Shown here piece by piece: positions 43,702 through 52,806 of a stretch of 64,000 nt of DNA. The notes below the pieces were generated by a model. The model searched no databases and was not told the origin of the DNA. It was given only the letters and a program-made list of their open reading frames with translations. Source of the DNA: Komagataeibacter oboediens. GTDB lineage: Bacteria; Pseudomonadota; Alphaproteobacteria; Acetobacterales; Acetobacteraceae. The stretch covers positions 1-64,000 of the forward strand of contig NZ_NKTX01000011.1 of NCBI RefSeq assembly GCF_003207815.1. Reading direction: 5' to 3'. Each line of letters opens with the position of its first letter. The first letter of the stretch is position 1. The translations under genes were made by a program, and so were the position numbers.

Positions 43702-45465
43702 ATGCCGTTTCCCGAAACCCACCCCGCCCTGCAACGCGCGCTGGACGAGCGTGGGTACGATAACCCCACCCCCGTCCAGACAGCCGTACTGGATGTCGCC
43801 GCCGAAGGGCGCGACCTGCTTGTTTCCGCCCAGACCGGATCGGGCAAGACCGTCGCCTTCGGCCTGGCCATGGCCGATACCCTGCTGGGTGGAGCCGAAC
43901 GCTTTGGCCCGGCGGGTCCGCCGCTGGCCGTCATCATTGCGCCGACACGCGAACTGGCCATGCAGGTCACGCGTGAACTGACGTGGCTGTATGCGCCTGC
44001 TGGCGGGCGTATCGTATCGTGCATCGGCGGCATGGACGCACGGCGTGAAGCCCGCGCCCTGCAGATGGGCGCGCATATCGTGGTCGGTACGCCGGGGCGA
44101 CTGTGCGATCATCAGTCGCGTGGCCGTCTGGACATGTCACAGCTGCGCGTGGTCGTGCTGGATGAAGCGGACGAGATGCTCGACCTCGGCTTCCGGGACG
44201 AACTGGAGCAGCTGCTTGACGCCATGCCCAAGACACGGCGTACGCTGCTGTTCTCGGCCACCATCGCCAAGGAAATCGCATCGCTGGCGCGGCGTTACCA
44301 GAACGACGCCGTGCGTATCGACACCCTATCGGGCGCCAAGCAGCATGCCGATATCGAATACCGCGCCATCGTGGCCGATGCGCGCGAACTGATCCCCGCC
44401 GTTGTGAACGTACTGCGCTACACCGACAGCCAGACCACCATGGTGTTCTGCGCAACCCGTGAAATGGTGCGTCACATGCAGGCCGCGCTGGTGGAACGCG
44501 GCTTCTCCTCCGTCGCGCTGTCTGGTGAACTGGGGCAGAACGAGCGTACGCGCGCCATCGACAGCCTGCGCAAGGGTCAGGCCAATGTGTGCGTTGCAAC
44601 TGACGTTGCCGCCCGTGGCATCGACATCCCCGCACTGGCGCTGGTGATCCATGCAACCCTGCCGACCGATCCCGCCACCCTGCTGCACCGTTCGGGCCGC
44701 ACGGGCCGCGCGGGGCGCAAGGGCGTGTGCGTGCTGATGGTGCCCATGTCACAGCGTCGCCGTGCCGAACGCCTGATGCAGGGTGCAAAGATCACGGCAA
44801 CATGGTCCGGCGTGCCGACAGCCGCCGAAATCCGCGCCAACGACGCCAAGCGCCTGCTGGCCGATCCCGTCCTGAACGAGGACGTGGCCGAAGCGGACAA
44901 GGAACTGGTTGGCCAGCTGGTTGAAGGCCGCACCAGCGAACAGCTGGCCGCTGCCCTGCTGCAGATGTACCGCGCCCGCCTGCCTGCGCCGGAAAACGTG
45001 CGTCACATCACCCCTGACGCCCCGCGTCCCCCGCGCGAACGCAGCGAGCGTGACGGCACCCGCCCCACGCGCGACAGCTACGCCAGCGCCGAACCGGGTG
45101 CCTGGTTCGCCATGAACGTGGGCCGGCAGGAAAAGGCTGATCCCAAGTGGCTGATTCCGCTGATCTGCCGCCTTGGTGGCGTGCGCAAGGCGGATATCGG
45201 TGCGATCCGCATCAACGATACCCAGACCCTGTTCGAGATTACCCCGGATTCGACCGAGAAATTCCGTTCGTGCATTGCCGCGATCGAGAATGACGAAGTG
45301 CAGATCTCACCTGCCAGCGCACCGGCTGGCGGCGCACCCCGCCGTAGCGGACCGCCGCGTGGCGGACGTCCGTTCGGGCGCAAGCCCGGCGGGGGCCGTC
45401 CCGGTGGCGGGTTTGGCGGACCGCCACGCAGTGGTGCGTCCTCACGCAAGCGTCCGCGTTCATAA
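43702..45465 (+). CDS. DEAD-box RNA helicase
   Basis: A 587-residue ATP-dependent RNA helicase. Motifs: Q region NPTPVQTAVL, I AQTGSGKTVA, Ia PTRELAMQV, Ib TPGRLCDH, II LDEADEML, III FSATI, V ATDVAARGIDI, VI HRSGRTGRAGRKG. A DbpA-type RNA-binding domain follows (about 465-530, FAMNVGRQEKADPKWLIPLI), and the C terminus is Gly/Arg/Pro-rich. Likely in ribosome assembly or RNA decay at low temperature. ATG 43702 begins at the helicase domain; the longer frame adds 25 residues. Confidence 0.96.
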   Translation: MPFPETHPALQRALDERGYDNPTPVQTAVLDVAAEGRDLLVSAQTGSGKTVAFGLAMADTLLGGAERFGPAGPPLAVIIAPTRELAMQVTRELTWLYAPAGGRIVSCIGGMDARREARALQMGAHIVVGTPGRLCDHQSRGRLDMSQLRVVVLDEADEMLDLGFRDELEQLLDAMPKTRRTLLFSATIAKEIASLARRYQNDAVRIDTLSGAKQHADIEYRAIVADARELIPAVVNVLRYTDSQTTMVFCATREMVRHMQAALVERGFSSVALSGELGQNERTRAIDSLRKGQANVCVATDVAARGIDIPALALVIHATLPTDPATLLHRSGRTGRAGRKGVCVLMVPMSQRRRAERLMQGAKITATWSGVPTAAEIRANDAKRLLADPVLNEDVAEADKELVGQLVEGRTSEQLAAALLQMYRARLPAPENVRHITPDAPRPPRERSERDGTRPTRDSYASAEPGAWFAMNVGRQEKADPKWLIPLICRLGGVRKADIGAIRINDTQTLFEITPDSTEKFRSCIAAIENDEVQISPASAPAGGAPRRSGPPRGGRPFGRKPGGGRPGGGFGGPPRSGASSRKRPRS

Positions 45466-45504
45466 ACGCGGGACATGCCCCGATAAAACACGACGTGTTG
45501 CTTT

Positions 45505-45535
45505 CATGCCCGGCCCAGCCGGGCATGTCTGTTTT
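45505..45535 (+). terminator. Rho-independent terminator after the DEAD-box gene
   Basis: Perfect 10-bp stem CATGCCCGGC/GCCGGGCATG (45505-45514 with 45518-45527), three-base loop CCA, then TCTGTTTT. Forty bases after the helicase stop. Confidence 0.85.
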
Positions 45536-45645
45536 CGGCCTCCGGACAGGAGCGGATTGCCATACCCTGCCTGTGCTGCCTTGCAGACCTGCCGCCCCGG
45601 CACAACAGTCCTTGAAAACTATTCAAAAACAAATCGTTAATAAAA

Positions 45646-45715
45646 GTTTGTGGGTGCCGCCTTTTCCCAAAAAAGCGGCGTTCACCGAAGCTTTCTGAAA
45701 AAAGCATCACCCAGA
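45646..45715 (-). repeat. Dispersed two-hairpin repeat, copy 3 (inverted)
   Basis: Order here is reversed: AAAGTTTGTGGGT, then hairpin GCCGC...GCGGC (45656-45679), GTTC, then hairpin GAAGCTTT...AAAGCATC (about 45687-45707), then ACCCAGAAC. Read on the minus strand it matches copy 4. Lies between the convergent DEAD-box gene and the secreted coiled-coil gene. The rest of the 395-base gap holds the two terminators listed separately. Confidence 0.65.
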
Positions 45716-45771
45716 ACATTCAGTACATTTACAGGATGTTTCATAAGCCAGCTTTTCAGCCAGCCCTTACG

Positions 45772-45804
45772 AAAAAGGGCCCGTCCCCAAGGGGAACGGA
45801 CCCT
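45772..45804 (-). terminator. Rho-independent terminator of the secreted coiled-coil gene
   Basis: Imperfect hairpin AGGGTCCGTTCCCC/GGGGACGGGCCCT on the minus strand (45776-45804), followed by TTTTTC. It lies about 57 bases past the stop at 45861. Confidence 0.7.
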
Positions 45805-45860
45805 GCGACACCCTGACGGGCGGGTCCCCTACCATCGGCACGGAACCCTGCAGCACAGCC

Positions 45861-46370
45861 TTACTGGCTGTTGCTGCCACCAAGGAAGTTGCTGACATCG
45901 GAACCGGTCTGGCTTTTCAGGTTATCCCAGCGCTGGCGCTCTTCGCTCCCGGCATTGCGCAGGCTGTCCAGACGGTTTTTCGGGGTATTGCGAATCGCAT
46001 CCAGACGGTCACGACCATTCTGGATCTTCTGGTCAACGCGGTCGCGTTCATCCGTCAGCTTCTGCTTTTCGGCATCGCGCGCGCTATCCCAACGGCCAAC
46101 CGTGCTGTCATGCAGGCTGTTCATCTTGTTGTCGTAGTCCTGCTTCAGGTTCTGCGGACCATTCTTAAGCGCCTGTTCACGCTGGCTCAGGTTGTTCCGG
46201 TAGGACTGCAGACGGTTATCCGCGCAATCGCTCTGCTGCGCCACACGGCCCAGCACATCCCATTTCGGGGTATTCTGGCTGTTGTTACAGTCAGCCGCCA
46301 TGGCCCCCACCGACCCGGCAACAGTTGCACCAGCCACGGACAGGGCAAGAAGATACGTATGGAATTTCAT
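45861..46370 (-). CDS. Secreted coiled-coil protein of unknown function
   Basis: A 169-residue exported protein: signal peptide 1-26 (ending AMAA), two cysteines near the N terminus of the mature form (ADCNN, SDCADN) that may pair, then a highly charged, Gln/Asn/Arg/Asp-rich helical region (45-160) with a near repeat RLDAIRNTPKN / RLDSLRNAGSE. No enzyme motif. ATG 46370 is used; one codon before it is TTG. It has its own terminator and probably its own promoter. Confidence 0.8.
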   Translation of the reverse strand: MKFHTYLLALSVAGATVAGSVGAMAADCNNSQNTPKWDVLGRVAQQSDCADNRLQSYRNNLSQREQALKNGPQNLKQDYDNKMNSLHDSTVGRWDSARDAEKQKLTDERDRVDQKIQNGRDRLDAIRNTPKNRLDSLRNAGSEERQRWDNLKSQTGSDVSNFLGGSNSQ

Positions 46371-46672
46371 CAACAGAACCTTGGATCGATTGTTTTCTAC
46401 AGCACTTTATACAAGCATAGGTCATATATCGGTCAGGAATATGACGATGCGCCCACTCTATGCCTAGATATAGTAACCAATTCCCCAATGCGTAGCGCAT
46501 GCAGCACATACCTCTGTTCCTGCAGGCGCAGGGAAGGCCGCCCCGCATGGTGGACATGCCGCAATAATGCCACTATGTGAACAGGGGAAAGCACGTCTGC
46601 CTGAAATCCCGGTAACAAACCGTCGTAAAAAGGTGGCGGTGCCTGTTCCTGTTCCTTGGCGGTCCCTGTCCC
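46371..46672. promoter_or_regulatory. Divergent intergenic region with inverted repeats
   Basis: No gene in these 302 bases. GTCATAT-11 bases-ATATGAC (46421-46427, 46439-46445) and ATGCG-TAG-CGCAT (46488-46500) are perfect inverted repeats, positioned between the secreted coiled-coil gene and the regulator unit. They are candidate operators, perhaps for the adjacent S24-like regulator; this is inference. Confidence 0.4.
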
Positions 46673-46891
46673 ATGTGGAATGAACCTTATCTTGAAACAT
46701 GCTGCCGTTCGGCCCTGCACCGCCTGAAACTGAGCGGGAATGACGGCCGTCCGGCCAACGTGCCCGACGGGCCCTGCCTGCGCAGGCTGAACGAGATGGG
46801 ACTGGCCCGCAGCACTGGGGCCGACCGCTTCACCCTGACCGGGGCGGGCGATGCCCGCCACCGGACCGAAATACTGAAACTGCCCGCATGA
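46673..46891 (+). CDS. Small protein coupled to an S24-like regulator
   Basis: A 72-residue basic protein. The middle, ALHRLKLSGNDGRPANVPDG followed by LRRLNEMGLARSTGADRFTLT, looks like a short winged-helix element (helix, then LTGAGDARH as a wing), but no family is recognised. The stop overlaps the start of the regulator by four bases (ATGA). Coupling and coding character argue that it is real. Confidence 0.65.
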   Translation: MWNEPYLETCCRSALHRLKLSGNDGRPANVPDGPCLRRLNEMGLARSTGADRFTLTGAGDARHRTEILKLPA

Positions 46892-47559
46892 TCAGCCATG
46901 ACGACATCTGGCGCGCCATCGACCGGCTGGCCGCGGAACGGGGGCTGACCCCCTCCGGCCTTGCGCGGGCGGCGGGACTGGACAGCACGACCTTCAACCC
47001 GTCCAAGCGCATCACATCCTCGGGGCGGCCCCGCTGGCCCGGGACCGAAAGCCTGGCGCGCACGCTGTCGGCCACGGGCATTTCGTTTGAAGGCTTCAGC
47101 CGGCTGCTGTCCGGGCACCATGACCCCGACGCCATGGCAAAAGCCCATCATTCCCACCTGAAGATCGCCCCATTCTCACAGCTTGCCCACCCTGAACTGT
47201 TTGACGAAACCGGCCTGCCGGATGGGGAACGGTGGGAAAAGTGGGAATTCCACGGCATGGCCGATCACCATTCCTATGCCGTACATGTGGATTGCGACAC
47301 CATGGAGCCGATCTTCCGCAAGGGGGGGACGCTGGTCGTCTCCCCCACCGCCGCGATCCGGGTAAATGACCGTGTCCTGCTTCACACGCCGCAGGGCACC
47401 TCATGCTGCGGGCTGGTGACGGAACGCTGGCACGACGCCCCCGTGACCGCCCCCCTGCATGAACTGGTGCGCATAAAGGGACTGGCCGCGATCGAGGGGG
47501 AGGAAATCATCGTTGATGGCGCGACCCGCATTCACCGCATCACGATGGCCTGTATGTAA
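46888..47559 (+). CDS. Helix-turn-helix regulator with S24-like domain
   Basis: A 223-residue protein with an N-terminal HTH (about 5-60; ERGLTPSGLARAAGLDSTTF) and a C-terminal S24/LexA-like domain (about 110-215). The usual nucleophile motif DSMEP reads CDTMEP (Thr for Ser), and the downstream segment GTSCCGLVTERW has no lysine at the expected catalytic position. Self-cleavage is therefore unlikely; the domain may act as a sensor or dimerisation unit, as in CI-type or C-repressor proteins. Followed by lepA after 84 bases. Confidence 0.87.
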   Translation: MISHDDIWRAIDRLAAERGLTPSGLARAAGLDSTTFNPSKRITSSGRPRWPGTESLARTLSATGISFEGFSRLLSGHHDPDAMAKAHHSHLKIAPFSQLAHPELFDETGLPDGERWEKWEFHGMADHHSYAVHVDCDTMEPIFRKGGTLVVSPTAAIRVNDRVLLHTPQGTSCCGLVTERWHDAPVTAPLHELVRIKGLAAIEGEEIIVDGATRIHRITMACM

Positions 47560-47643
47560 CATTGCGCGCAGGCGGTGATATTTTCCGTGCTACCATGACA
47601 GGTAGCGGCTGACTTTCTCCCCGATTTACACTATGTCTCGCCC

Positions 47644-49449
47644 ATGACCGACACGCCCCTCTCCCTGATCCGCAATTTCTCGATCATCGCGCATATCGAC
47701 CATGGGAAATCCACCCTGGCCGACCGCCTGATCCAGGCCTGCGGCGCGCTGACACAGCGGGAAATGACCAATCAGGTTCTGGACAACATGGATCTGGAAC
47801 GTGAACGTGGCATCACCATCAAGGCGCAGACCGTGCGCCTGTCCTACCCCGCGGAAGATGGCAGGACCTATGTCCTGAACCTTATGGACACGCCGGGCCA
47901 CGTGGACTTCGCGTATGAGGTCAGCCGTTCGCTTGCCGCGTGCGAGGGGTCGCTGCTGGTGGTCGATGCGTCACAGGGGGTCGAGGCGCAGACACTGGCC
48001 AACGTGTACCAGGCCATCGACGCCAACCATGAAATCGTACCGGTCCTGAACAAGGTCGACCTGCCCGCCGCCGACTGCGCACGGGTGAAGGAACAGATTG
48101 AGGAAGTGGTCGGCATCCCGGCGGATGACGCGGTGGAGGTGTCGGCCAAGACCGGTCTGAACATCGAGGCCGTTCTGGAAGCACTGGTCAAGCGCCTGCC
48201 GCCGCCCACCGGCGATGCCGAAGCCCCGCTGAAGGCACTGCTGGTCGATAGCTGGTACGACCCGTACCTGGGCGTCATCACGCTGGTGCGCGTGAAGGAA
48301 GGGCGCCTGAAACGCGGCATGCGCATCCGCATGATGTCTACCGGCGTGGTGCATCAGGTCGATCAGGTAGGCGTATTCGCCCCGCGCATGACCAACGTGG
48401 ACGAACTGGGCCCGGGTGAAATCGGCTACATCAACGCCGCCATCAAGACCGTGGCCGATACCAACGTGGGCGACACCATTACCGATGACCGCCGCCCGGC
48501 CAGTGAACCGCTGGCGGGCTTCAAGCCCTCCATCCCCGTGGTGTGGTGCGGCCTGTACCCGGTCGTGGCCGATGATTTTGAAAAGCTGCGCGACAGCCTG
48601 TCCAAGCTGCGGCTGAACGATGCATCCTTCCACTACGAGGCCGAAACCTCCGCCGCCCTTGGCTTCGGTTTCCGGTGCGGGTTCCTTGGGCTGCTGCATC
48701 TTGAGATCATTCAGGAACGCCTGAGCCGCGAGTTCAACCTCGACCTGATCGCCACTGCCCCCTCCGTCGTCTACAAGATGCTGCTGACGAATGGCGAGAC
48801 GGAGGAACTGCACAACCCCGCCGACATGCCTGACCTGTCCCTGATCGAGAAGATCGAGGAGCCATGGATCAAGGCCACCATCATGGTGCCGGACGAATAC
48901 CTTGGCGCGGTACTGACCCTGTGCAGTGAACGCCGTGGCATACAGGCGGACCTGACCTATGTCGGCAACCGGGCCATGGCGGTCTACCGCCTGCCGCTGA
49001 ACGAGGTCGTGTTCGACTTCTACGATCGCCTGAAATCGGTCACGCGCGGCTACGCCAGTTTCGACTACCAGATGGACGGGTATGAGGAGAGCGATCTCGT
49101 GCGCATCTCCATCCTCGTCAATCAGGAACCGGTGGATGCGCTGTCGTTTATCGCCCACCGCTCCGCCGCGGAAACGCGCGGGCGGTCCATCTGCGCCAAG
49201 CTGAAGGAGCTGATCCCCCGCCAGTTGTTCAAGATTGCGGTGCAGGCGGCCATTGGCAGCCGGATCATCGCGCGTGAGACCATTGGCGCCATGTCCAAGG
49301 ACGTGACGGCAAAATGTTATGGCGGTGACATTTCACGTAAGCGCAAACTTCTGGAAAAGCAGAAGGAAGGCAAGAAGCGCATGCGTCAGTTCGGCAAGGT
49401 CGAAATCCCGCAGAGTGCGTTCCTCGCCGCACTGAAGATGGACCAGTAA
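47644..49449 (+). CDS. lepA: Elongation factor 4
   Basis: A 601-residue LepA. The GTPase domain has the P-loop [14 protein letters not shown], switch [22 protein letters not shown] and NKVDLPAA. Domains EF-G II/III/V are followed by the LepA-specific C-terminal domain, ending [20 protein letters not shown] and [14 protein letters not shown]. LepA acts on ribosomes under stress and in 30S assembly. Confidence 0.98.
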   Translation: MTDTPLSLIRNFSIIAHIDHGKSTLADRLIQACGALTQREMTNQVLDNMDLERERGITIKAQTVRLSYPAEDGRTYVLNLMDTPGHVDFAYEVSRSLAACEGSLLVVDASQGVEAQTLANVYQAIDANHEIVPVLNKVDLPAADCARVKEQIEEVVGIPADDAVEVSAKTGLNIEAVLEALVKRLPPPTGDAEAPLKALLVDSWYDPYLGVITLVRVKEGRLKRGMRIRMMSTGVVHQVDQVGVFAPRMTNVDELGPGEIGYINAAIKTVADTNVGDTITDDRRPASEPLAGFKPSIPVVWCGLYPVVADDFEKLRDSLSKLRLNDASFHYEAETSAALGFGFRCGFLGLLHLEIIQERLSREFNLDLIATAPSVVYKMLLTNGETEELHNPADMPDLSLIEKIEEPWIKATIMVPDEYLGAVLTLCSERRGIQADLTYVGNRAMAVYRLPLNEVVFDFYDRLKSVTRGYASFDYQMDGYEESDLVRISILVNQEPVDALSFIAHRSAAETRGRSICAKLKELIPRQLFKIAVQAAIGSRIIARETIGAMSKDVTAKCYGGDISRKRKLLEKQKEGKKRMRQFGKVEIPQSAFLAALKMDQ

Positions 49450-49455
49450 CCCCCT

Positions 49456-49492
49456 GCCCGGCCTGCCGCGCCACAATCGCGACAGGCCGGGC
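49456..49492 (+). terminator. Terminator after lepA
   Basis: Perfect 10-bp stem GCCCGGCCTG/CAGGCCGGGC (49456-49465 with 49483-49492) with an inner CGCG/CGCG pair; a short T-run (GTTTTC) comes 10 bases later. Begins six bases past the lepA stop. Confidence 0.7.
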
Positions 49493-49592
49493 GGGCATGG
49501 CGTTTTCTACTTGCGCCAATGAAAATTGGTGATATGTTCCGCCGCATCGGACACCGCCACCAGACATGGGGGCATGCAGTCCGGTACCGGCT

Positions 49593-49683
49593 GGAGAGAT
49601 GGCCGAGCGGCTTAAGGCGCACGCTTGGAAAGCGTGTGTACGTTAATAGCGTACCGTGGGTTCGAATCCCACTCTCTCCGCCA
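49593..49683 (+). tRNA. tRNA-Ser (GGA)
   Basis: Acceptor stem GGAGAGA/TCTCTCC, anticodon loop CTTGGAAAG with GGA, long variable arm (around TACGTTAATAGCGTA), T loop GTTCGAA, discriminator G and encoded CCA. Class II tRNA of 91 bases including CCA. Confidence 0.97.
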
Positions 49684-49754
49684 CGTCCCTTTTCCCCTAT
49701 AAAATCAGTCAGTTAGATACTGCCGACGTTGCAGTTGTGCATGGTATCGTGACA

Positions 49755-49795
49755 TGTGCATCGTTATATATCGTAAGATATGAACGATATGCACA
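49755..49795. repeat. 41-base hairpin in the gap after tRNA-Ser
   Basis: Nested arms TGTGCAT-CGTT-AT-ATATC / GATAT-G-AACG-AT-ATGCACA around the loop GTAA (49755-49795); ATGGT (49741) and ACCAT (49795-49799) could extend it. No T-run follows. The surrounding 369-base gap (49684-50052) holds no gene that I can support. Confidence 0.5.
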
Positions 49796-50052
49796 CCATC
49801 TTCCGACGTGCCGGTGCACGGACATGGAGCATGCGCTTTCATGTGCCGCGTAAGTGCTGCCAGGACATAGGCAGGGCTTTTGGTGCCAGAAGCGGGCACA
49901 AGGCGGAAGCAGTCAAAACTGCTGGGCACGACCGACTGCAAGGAAGCGGTGGGCCGCCGCACATTGGCACCTGAAAAGATACGCAATGAGATAGACACAT
50001 CCCCTGTCCGGTCCGGGAATTGTTCGCATTATGAATTAATGTCATCGAGACT

Positions 50053-51057
50053 ATGGATCAGACGAGAGCGATCCGGTTCTCGACGTATCATTTTATGACA
50101 GATACCATGGACATGATCAGGCAGGGGGTAGACATTCCCTTTCATCGCAGGGAAAAGCCCTTGCGGAATGCCGGGTCGGACGCGTATCAGGCGCTACGAC
50201 AGGGCATTGCGGTCAGGGAAGTAAGTAGTTCGTTGGAAAATAGTAATTTAAAGGACAGGACCGGTACGCCAGCAACAGGCAGGATCGCCGTCGTAACAGG
50301 GGCTACCGGCGGTATTGGACAGGCACTGGTGCGCCGCATGCTCGGGAGTGGCTACCGCGTTGTCATATTATCCCGACAGGTACAGGCGGACATGCCCGGC
50401 GTCACATCGATTGCCTGTGACCTGACCGATATGGACAGCATACGCACGGCTGCCGAAACAATCCTCACCCATGCCCCGCAGCTGGATGTGATCGTACATT
50501 GCGCGGGAATCATCACGCCCCGGGCAGTTGGCGAAATGGACACGCAGGAAATTGCCGACCAGATCGCGGTTGACCTGGCCGCGCCGATTGAACTGACCAA
50601 TACCCTGTTGCCCGCCATGCGGCGCGGGGGGCATATCGTGTTCGTCAATTCCATGGCGGCAGTTTTCCCGCTGGCAGGCAGCAGTGTCTATACGGCCGCC
50701 AAATTCGGCCTGCGCGGTTTCGCCCGTGCGCTGGAACAGGAACTGCGGCCCCGGCGCATACAGGTGTCATCCATCTATCCCGCCAGCGTCAATACGCCGA
50801 TGCTGCGCCGTGAAATGGATGCTGGCGGGTCGATATACAATTTCATCGACCAGCCGCAGGAACCCGATGTTACGGCGCAGCGGATACTGGAATGCTGTGA
50901 ACGCAACAGCCGGGAAATTTTCAGTTCCGTCTTTGACAAACTGTTCACACATGCCTGCCTGGCGTCGCAGGGGCTGCTCAACCTCAGCCTGCCGGTCATG
51001 AAGATTCTGGGCCGGATGGGCTACCGCACCTATAAACGACGCACCTCACGCATGTGA
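50053..51057 (+). CDS. Short-chain dehydrogenase/reductase
   Basis: A 334-residue classical SDR with an atypical N-terminal extension of about 75 residues before the NAD(P) loop VTGATGGIGQALVRR. The active site shows IVHCAGI (NAG-like), VNSMAAVFPLAGSS (serine) and YTAAKFGLRG (Tyr and Lys). A C-terminal tail of about 60 residues after the core ends in basic residues, maybe membrane-associated (LNLSLPVMKILGRMGY). Substrate unknown. Start is uncertain: ATG 50053 or 50095 would both lack a strong ribosome-binding site. Confidence 0.87.
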   Translation: MDQTRAIRFSTYHFMTDTMDMIRQGVDIPFHRREKPLRNAGSDAYQALRQGIAVREVSSSLENSNLKDRTGTPATGRIAVVTGATGGIGQALVRRMLGSGYRVVILSRQVQADMPGVTSIACDLTDMDSIRTAAETILTHAPQLDVIVHCAGIITPRAVGEMDTQEIADQIAVDLAAPIELTNTLLPAMRRGGHIVFVNSMAAVFPLAGSSVYTAAKFGLRGFARALEQELRPRRIQVSSIYPASVNTPMLRREMDAGGSIYNFIDQPQEPDVTAQRILECCERNSREIFSSVFDKLFTHACLASQGLLNLSLPVMKILGRMGYRTYKRRTSRM

Positions 51058-51124
51058 CGGATCAGGGATTGCTTCAACCTGCCGGTTCATGAATCGTCGT
51101 ACAGATTAAACAGACGTTTCGAAT

Positions 51125-51200
51125 GAAGCTGTTTTCAAAACGCTTCGAAGAACACCGCCTTTTTGAAAAAAAGGCGGCAGATGGAAACCTTTGTTCATTT
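51125..51200 (+). repeat. Dispersed two-hairpin repeat, copy 4 (best preserved)
   Basis: Hairpin 1 GAAGC...GCTTC (51125-51146), linker GAAGAACA, hairpin 2 CCGCCTTTTT/AAAAAGGCGG (51155-51164 with 51168-51177), tail AGATGGAAACCTTTG. Between the convergent SDR and amidohydrolase genes. Confidence 0.7.
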
Positions 51201-51215
51201 CCGGTCAGCGACGTA

Positions 51216-52583
51216 TCAGGATTTCTCCAGCAGTTCGCGGGCCAGCGCATTATGCTGGCGCGCCAGTGCGGCCGGGTCATGCGCCGTGAACTGGCCATCG
51301 CGGATCAGCACCCGGCCATTGACAATGCTGCATGACACCCTGCCCGGCGTACAGAACACCAGTGCCGCCACCGGGTCAGACTGCGCGCCCGCATGGTCGA
51401 TTCCGCGCATGTCGAACGCCACGATATCGGCGGCCATGCCGGGGGCCAGATAGCCGACATCATGACGCCCCAGCACGGCGGCACCACCACGGGTTGCCAG
51501 TTCCAGCACCTCACGCGCCTGCATCATGGGCCGGTTGTCAGCCGTGGGCAGCAGACGCCCCAGCAGCATGGCCTGACGGGCCTCCCCCAGCATATGGCTG
51601 CCATCGTTGGAGGCCGAACCATCCACCCCCAGCCCGACCCGCATGCCCGCCGCCACCATACGGCGCACGGGGGCAATGCCTGAGCCCAACCGCATGTTGG
51701 AACACGGACAATGCGCCATGCCGGTATGGGTCGCGCCAAAACGGTGAATGCCCGCATCATCCAGCTGCACGCAATGGGCATGCCAGACATCGCTGCCGAT
51801 CCAGCCGGTGTCCTCGGCATATTCGGCGGGGGTCATGTTGAATTTCTCGCGGCTGTAGGCAATGTCGCTGGCGTTTTCCGCCAGATGGGTATGCAGCATC
51901 GTCCCTGTTGCACGGGCAAGGGCGGCGGCATTGCGCATAAGGTCGCGACTGACGGAAAAGGGCGAACAGGGGGCCACCGCCACCCGCAGCATCGCAAGCG
52001 GTGCCGGGTCATGGTAGGTTTCGATCACGCGCTGCATGTCCGACAGGATGGCGTCCTCATCTTCCACAACCCGGTCTGGTGGCAGGCCGCCCTTGCTTTC
52101 CCCGACACTCATCGCGCCACGGGCGGCATGGAACCGTATGCCCATCTGCCCTGCCGCCTCAATTTCATCATCCAGGCGCGCGCCATTGGGAAACAGGTAC
52201 AGGTGATCGCTGGTGGTGGTGCATCCCGACCACAGCAGTTCCGTCATGGCGGTACAGGCGGACACACGGATCATCTCCGGCGTCAGGCCCGCCCATATGG
52301 GATAGAGCGCCTGCAGCCACCCGAACAGGGACGCATCCTGTGCTGCGGGAATGACACGAGTCAGGGTCTGGTACATATGGTGGTGGGTATTGACCATGCC
52401 CGGCATCACCACATGCCCCGTCATGTCCATGACATCATCCGCGGCGGGCAACGGGTCCGCTGGCGTGCCAATAGCTGCGACCTGCCGGTCCCGCACCAGT
52501 ACCCATCCCCCTTCGATTTCGCGCCTTGCGGCATCCATCGTGACCAGACGCAGCGCATTCTTGAGCAAAAGGGTGCGGACCAT
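51216..52583 (-). CDS. 8-oxoguanine deaminase-like amidohydrolase
   Basis: A 455-residue amidohydrolase of the TRZ/ATZ group. Metal ligands: NTHHHMYQT, LHTHLAEN, HAHCVQLDD and VDGSASND (Asp). The order and the FGWLQALYPIWAGL, EMIRVSACTAMTELLWSGCT segments fit 8-oxoguanine deaminase, which converts 8-oxoguanine to urate; related chlorohydrolase activities are possible. ATG 52583 begins with MVRTLLLKNAL, the family N terminus; a longer frame upstream would overlap the divergent DsbA-like gene. Confidence 0.88.
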   Translation of the reverse strand: MVRTLLLKNALRLVTMDAARREIEGGWVLVRDRQVAAIGTPADPLPAADDVMDMTGHVVMPGMVNTHHHMYQTLTRVIPAAQDASLFGWLQALYPIWAGLTPEMIRVSACTAMTELLWSGCTTTSDHLYLFPNGARLDDEIEAAGQMGIRFHAARGAMSVGESKGGLPPDRVVEDEDAILSDMQRVIETYHDPAPLAMLRVAVAPCSPFSVSRDLMRNAAALARATGTMLHTHLAENASDIAYSREKFNMTPAEYAEDTGWIGSDVWHAHCVQLDDAGIHRFGATHTGMAHCPCSNMRLGSGIAPVRRMVAAGMRVGLGVDGSASNDGSHMLGEARQAMLLGRLLPTADNRPMMQAREVLELATRGGAAVLGRHDVGYLAPGMAADIVAFDMRGIDHAGAQSDPVAALVFCTPGRVSCSIVNGRVLIRDGQFTAHDPAALARQHNALARELLEKS

Positions 52584-52806
52584 GCAATACCACCATACGG
52601 GAAGGGAAAACGTTCCGTATATGCCGGTTTTTACGCATACTGACCATATGGAAGAACATGTCCACATGGCGGAATCAGGCGCTGCCTGCATGATGGATGC
52701 ATCCGGTCCACAGGGTAGAAAGACAGTGGATGAACCGGCAGGCTTCCCCCATGTTCCATTGATCGGGACAATCCTGTCGCCACCACAGCATGAAGGAACC
52801 AGCACC

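Noticed and set aside
49684-50052. Integrated element at the tRNA-Ser 3' end
   Set aside because: No integrase, no duplicated tRNA end and no change in gene content; only a hairpin is seen.
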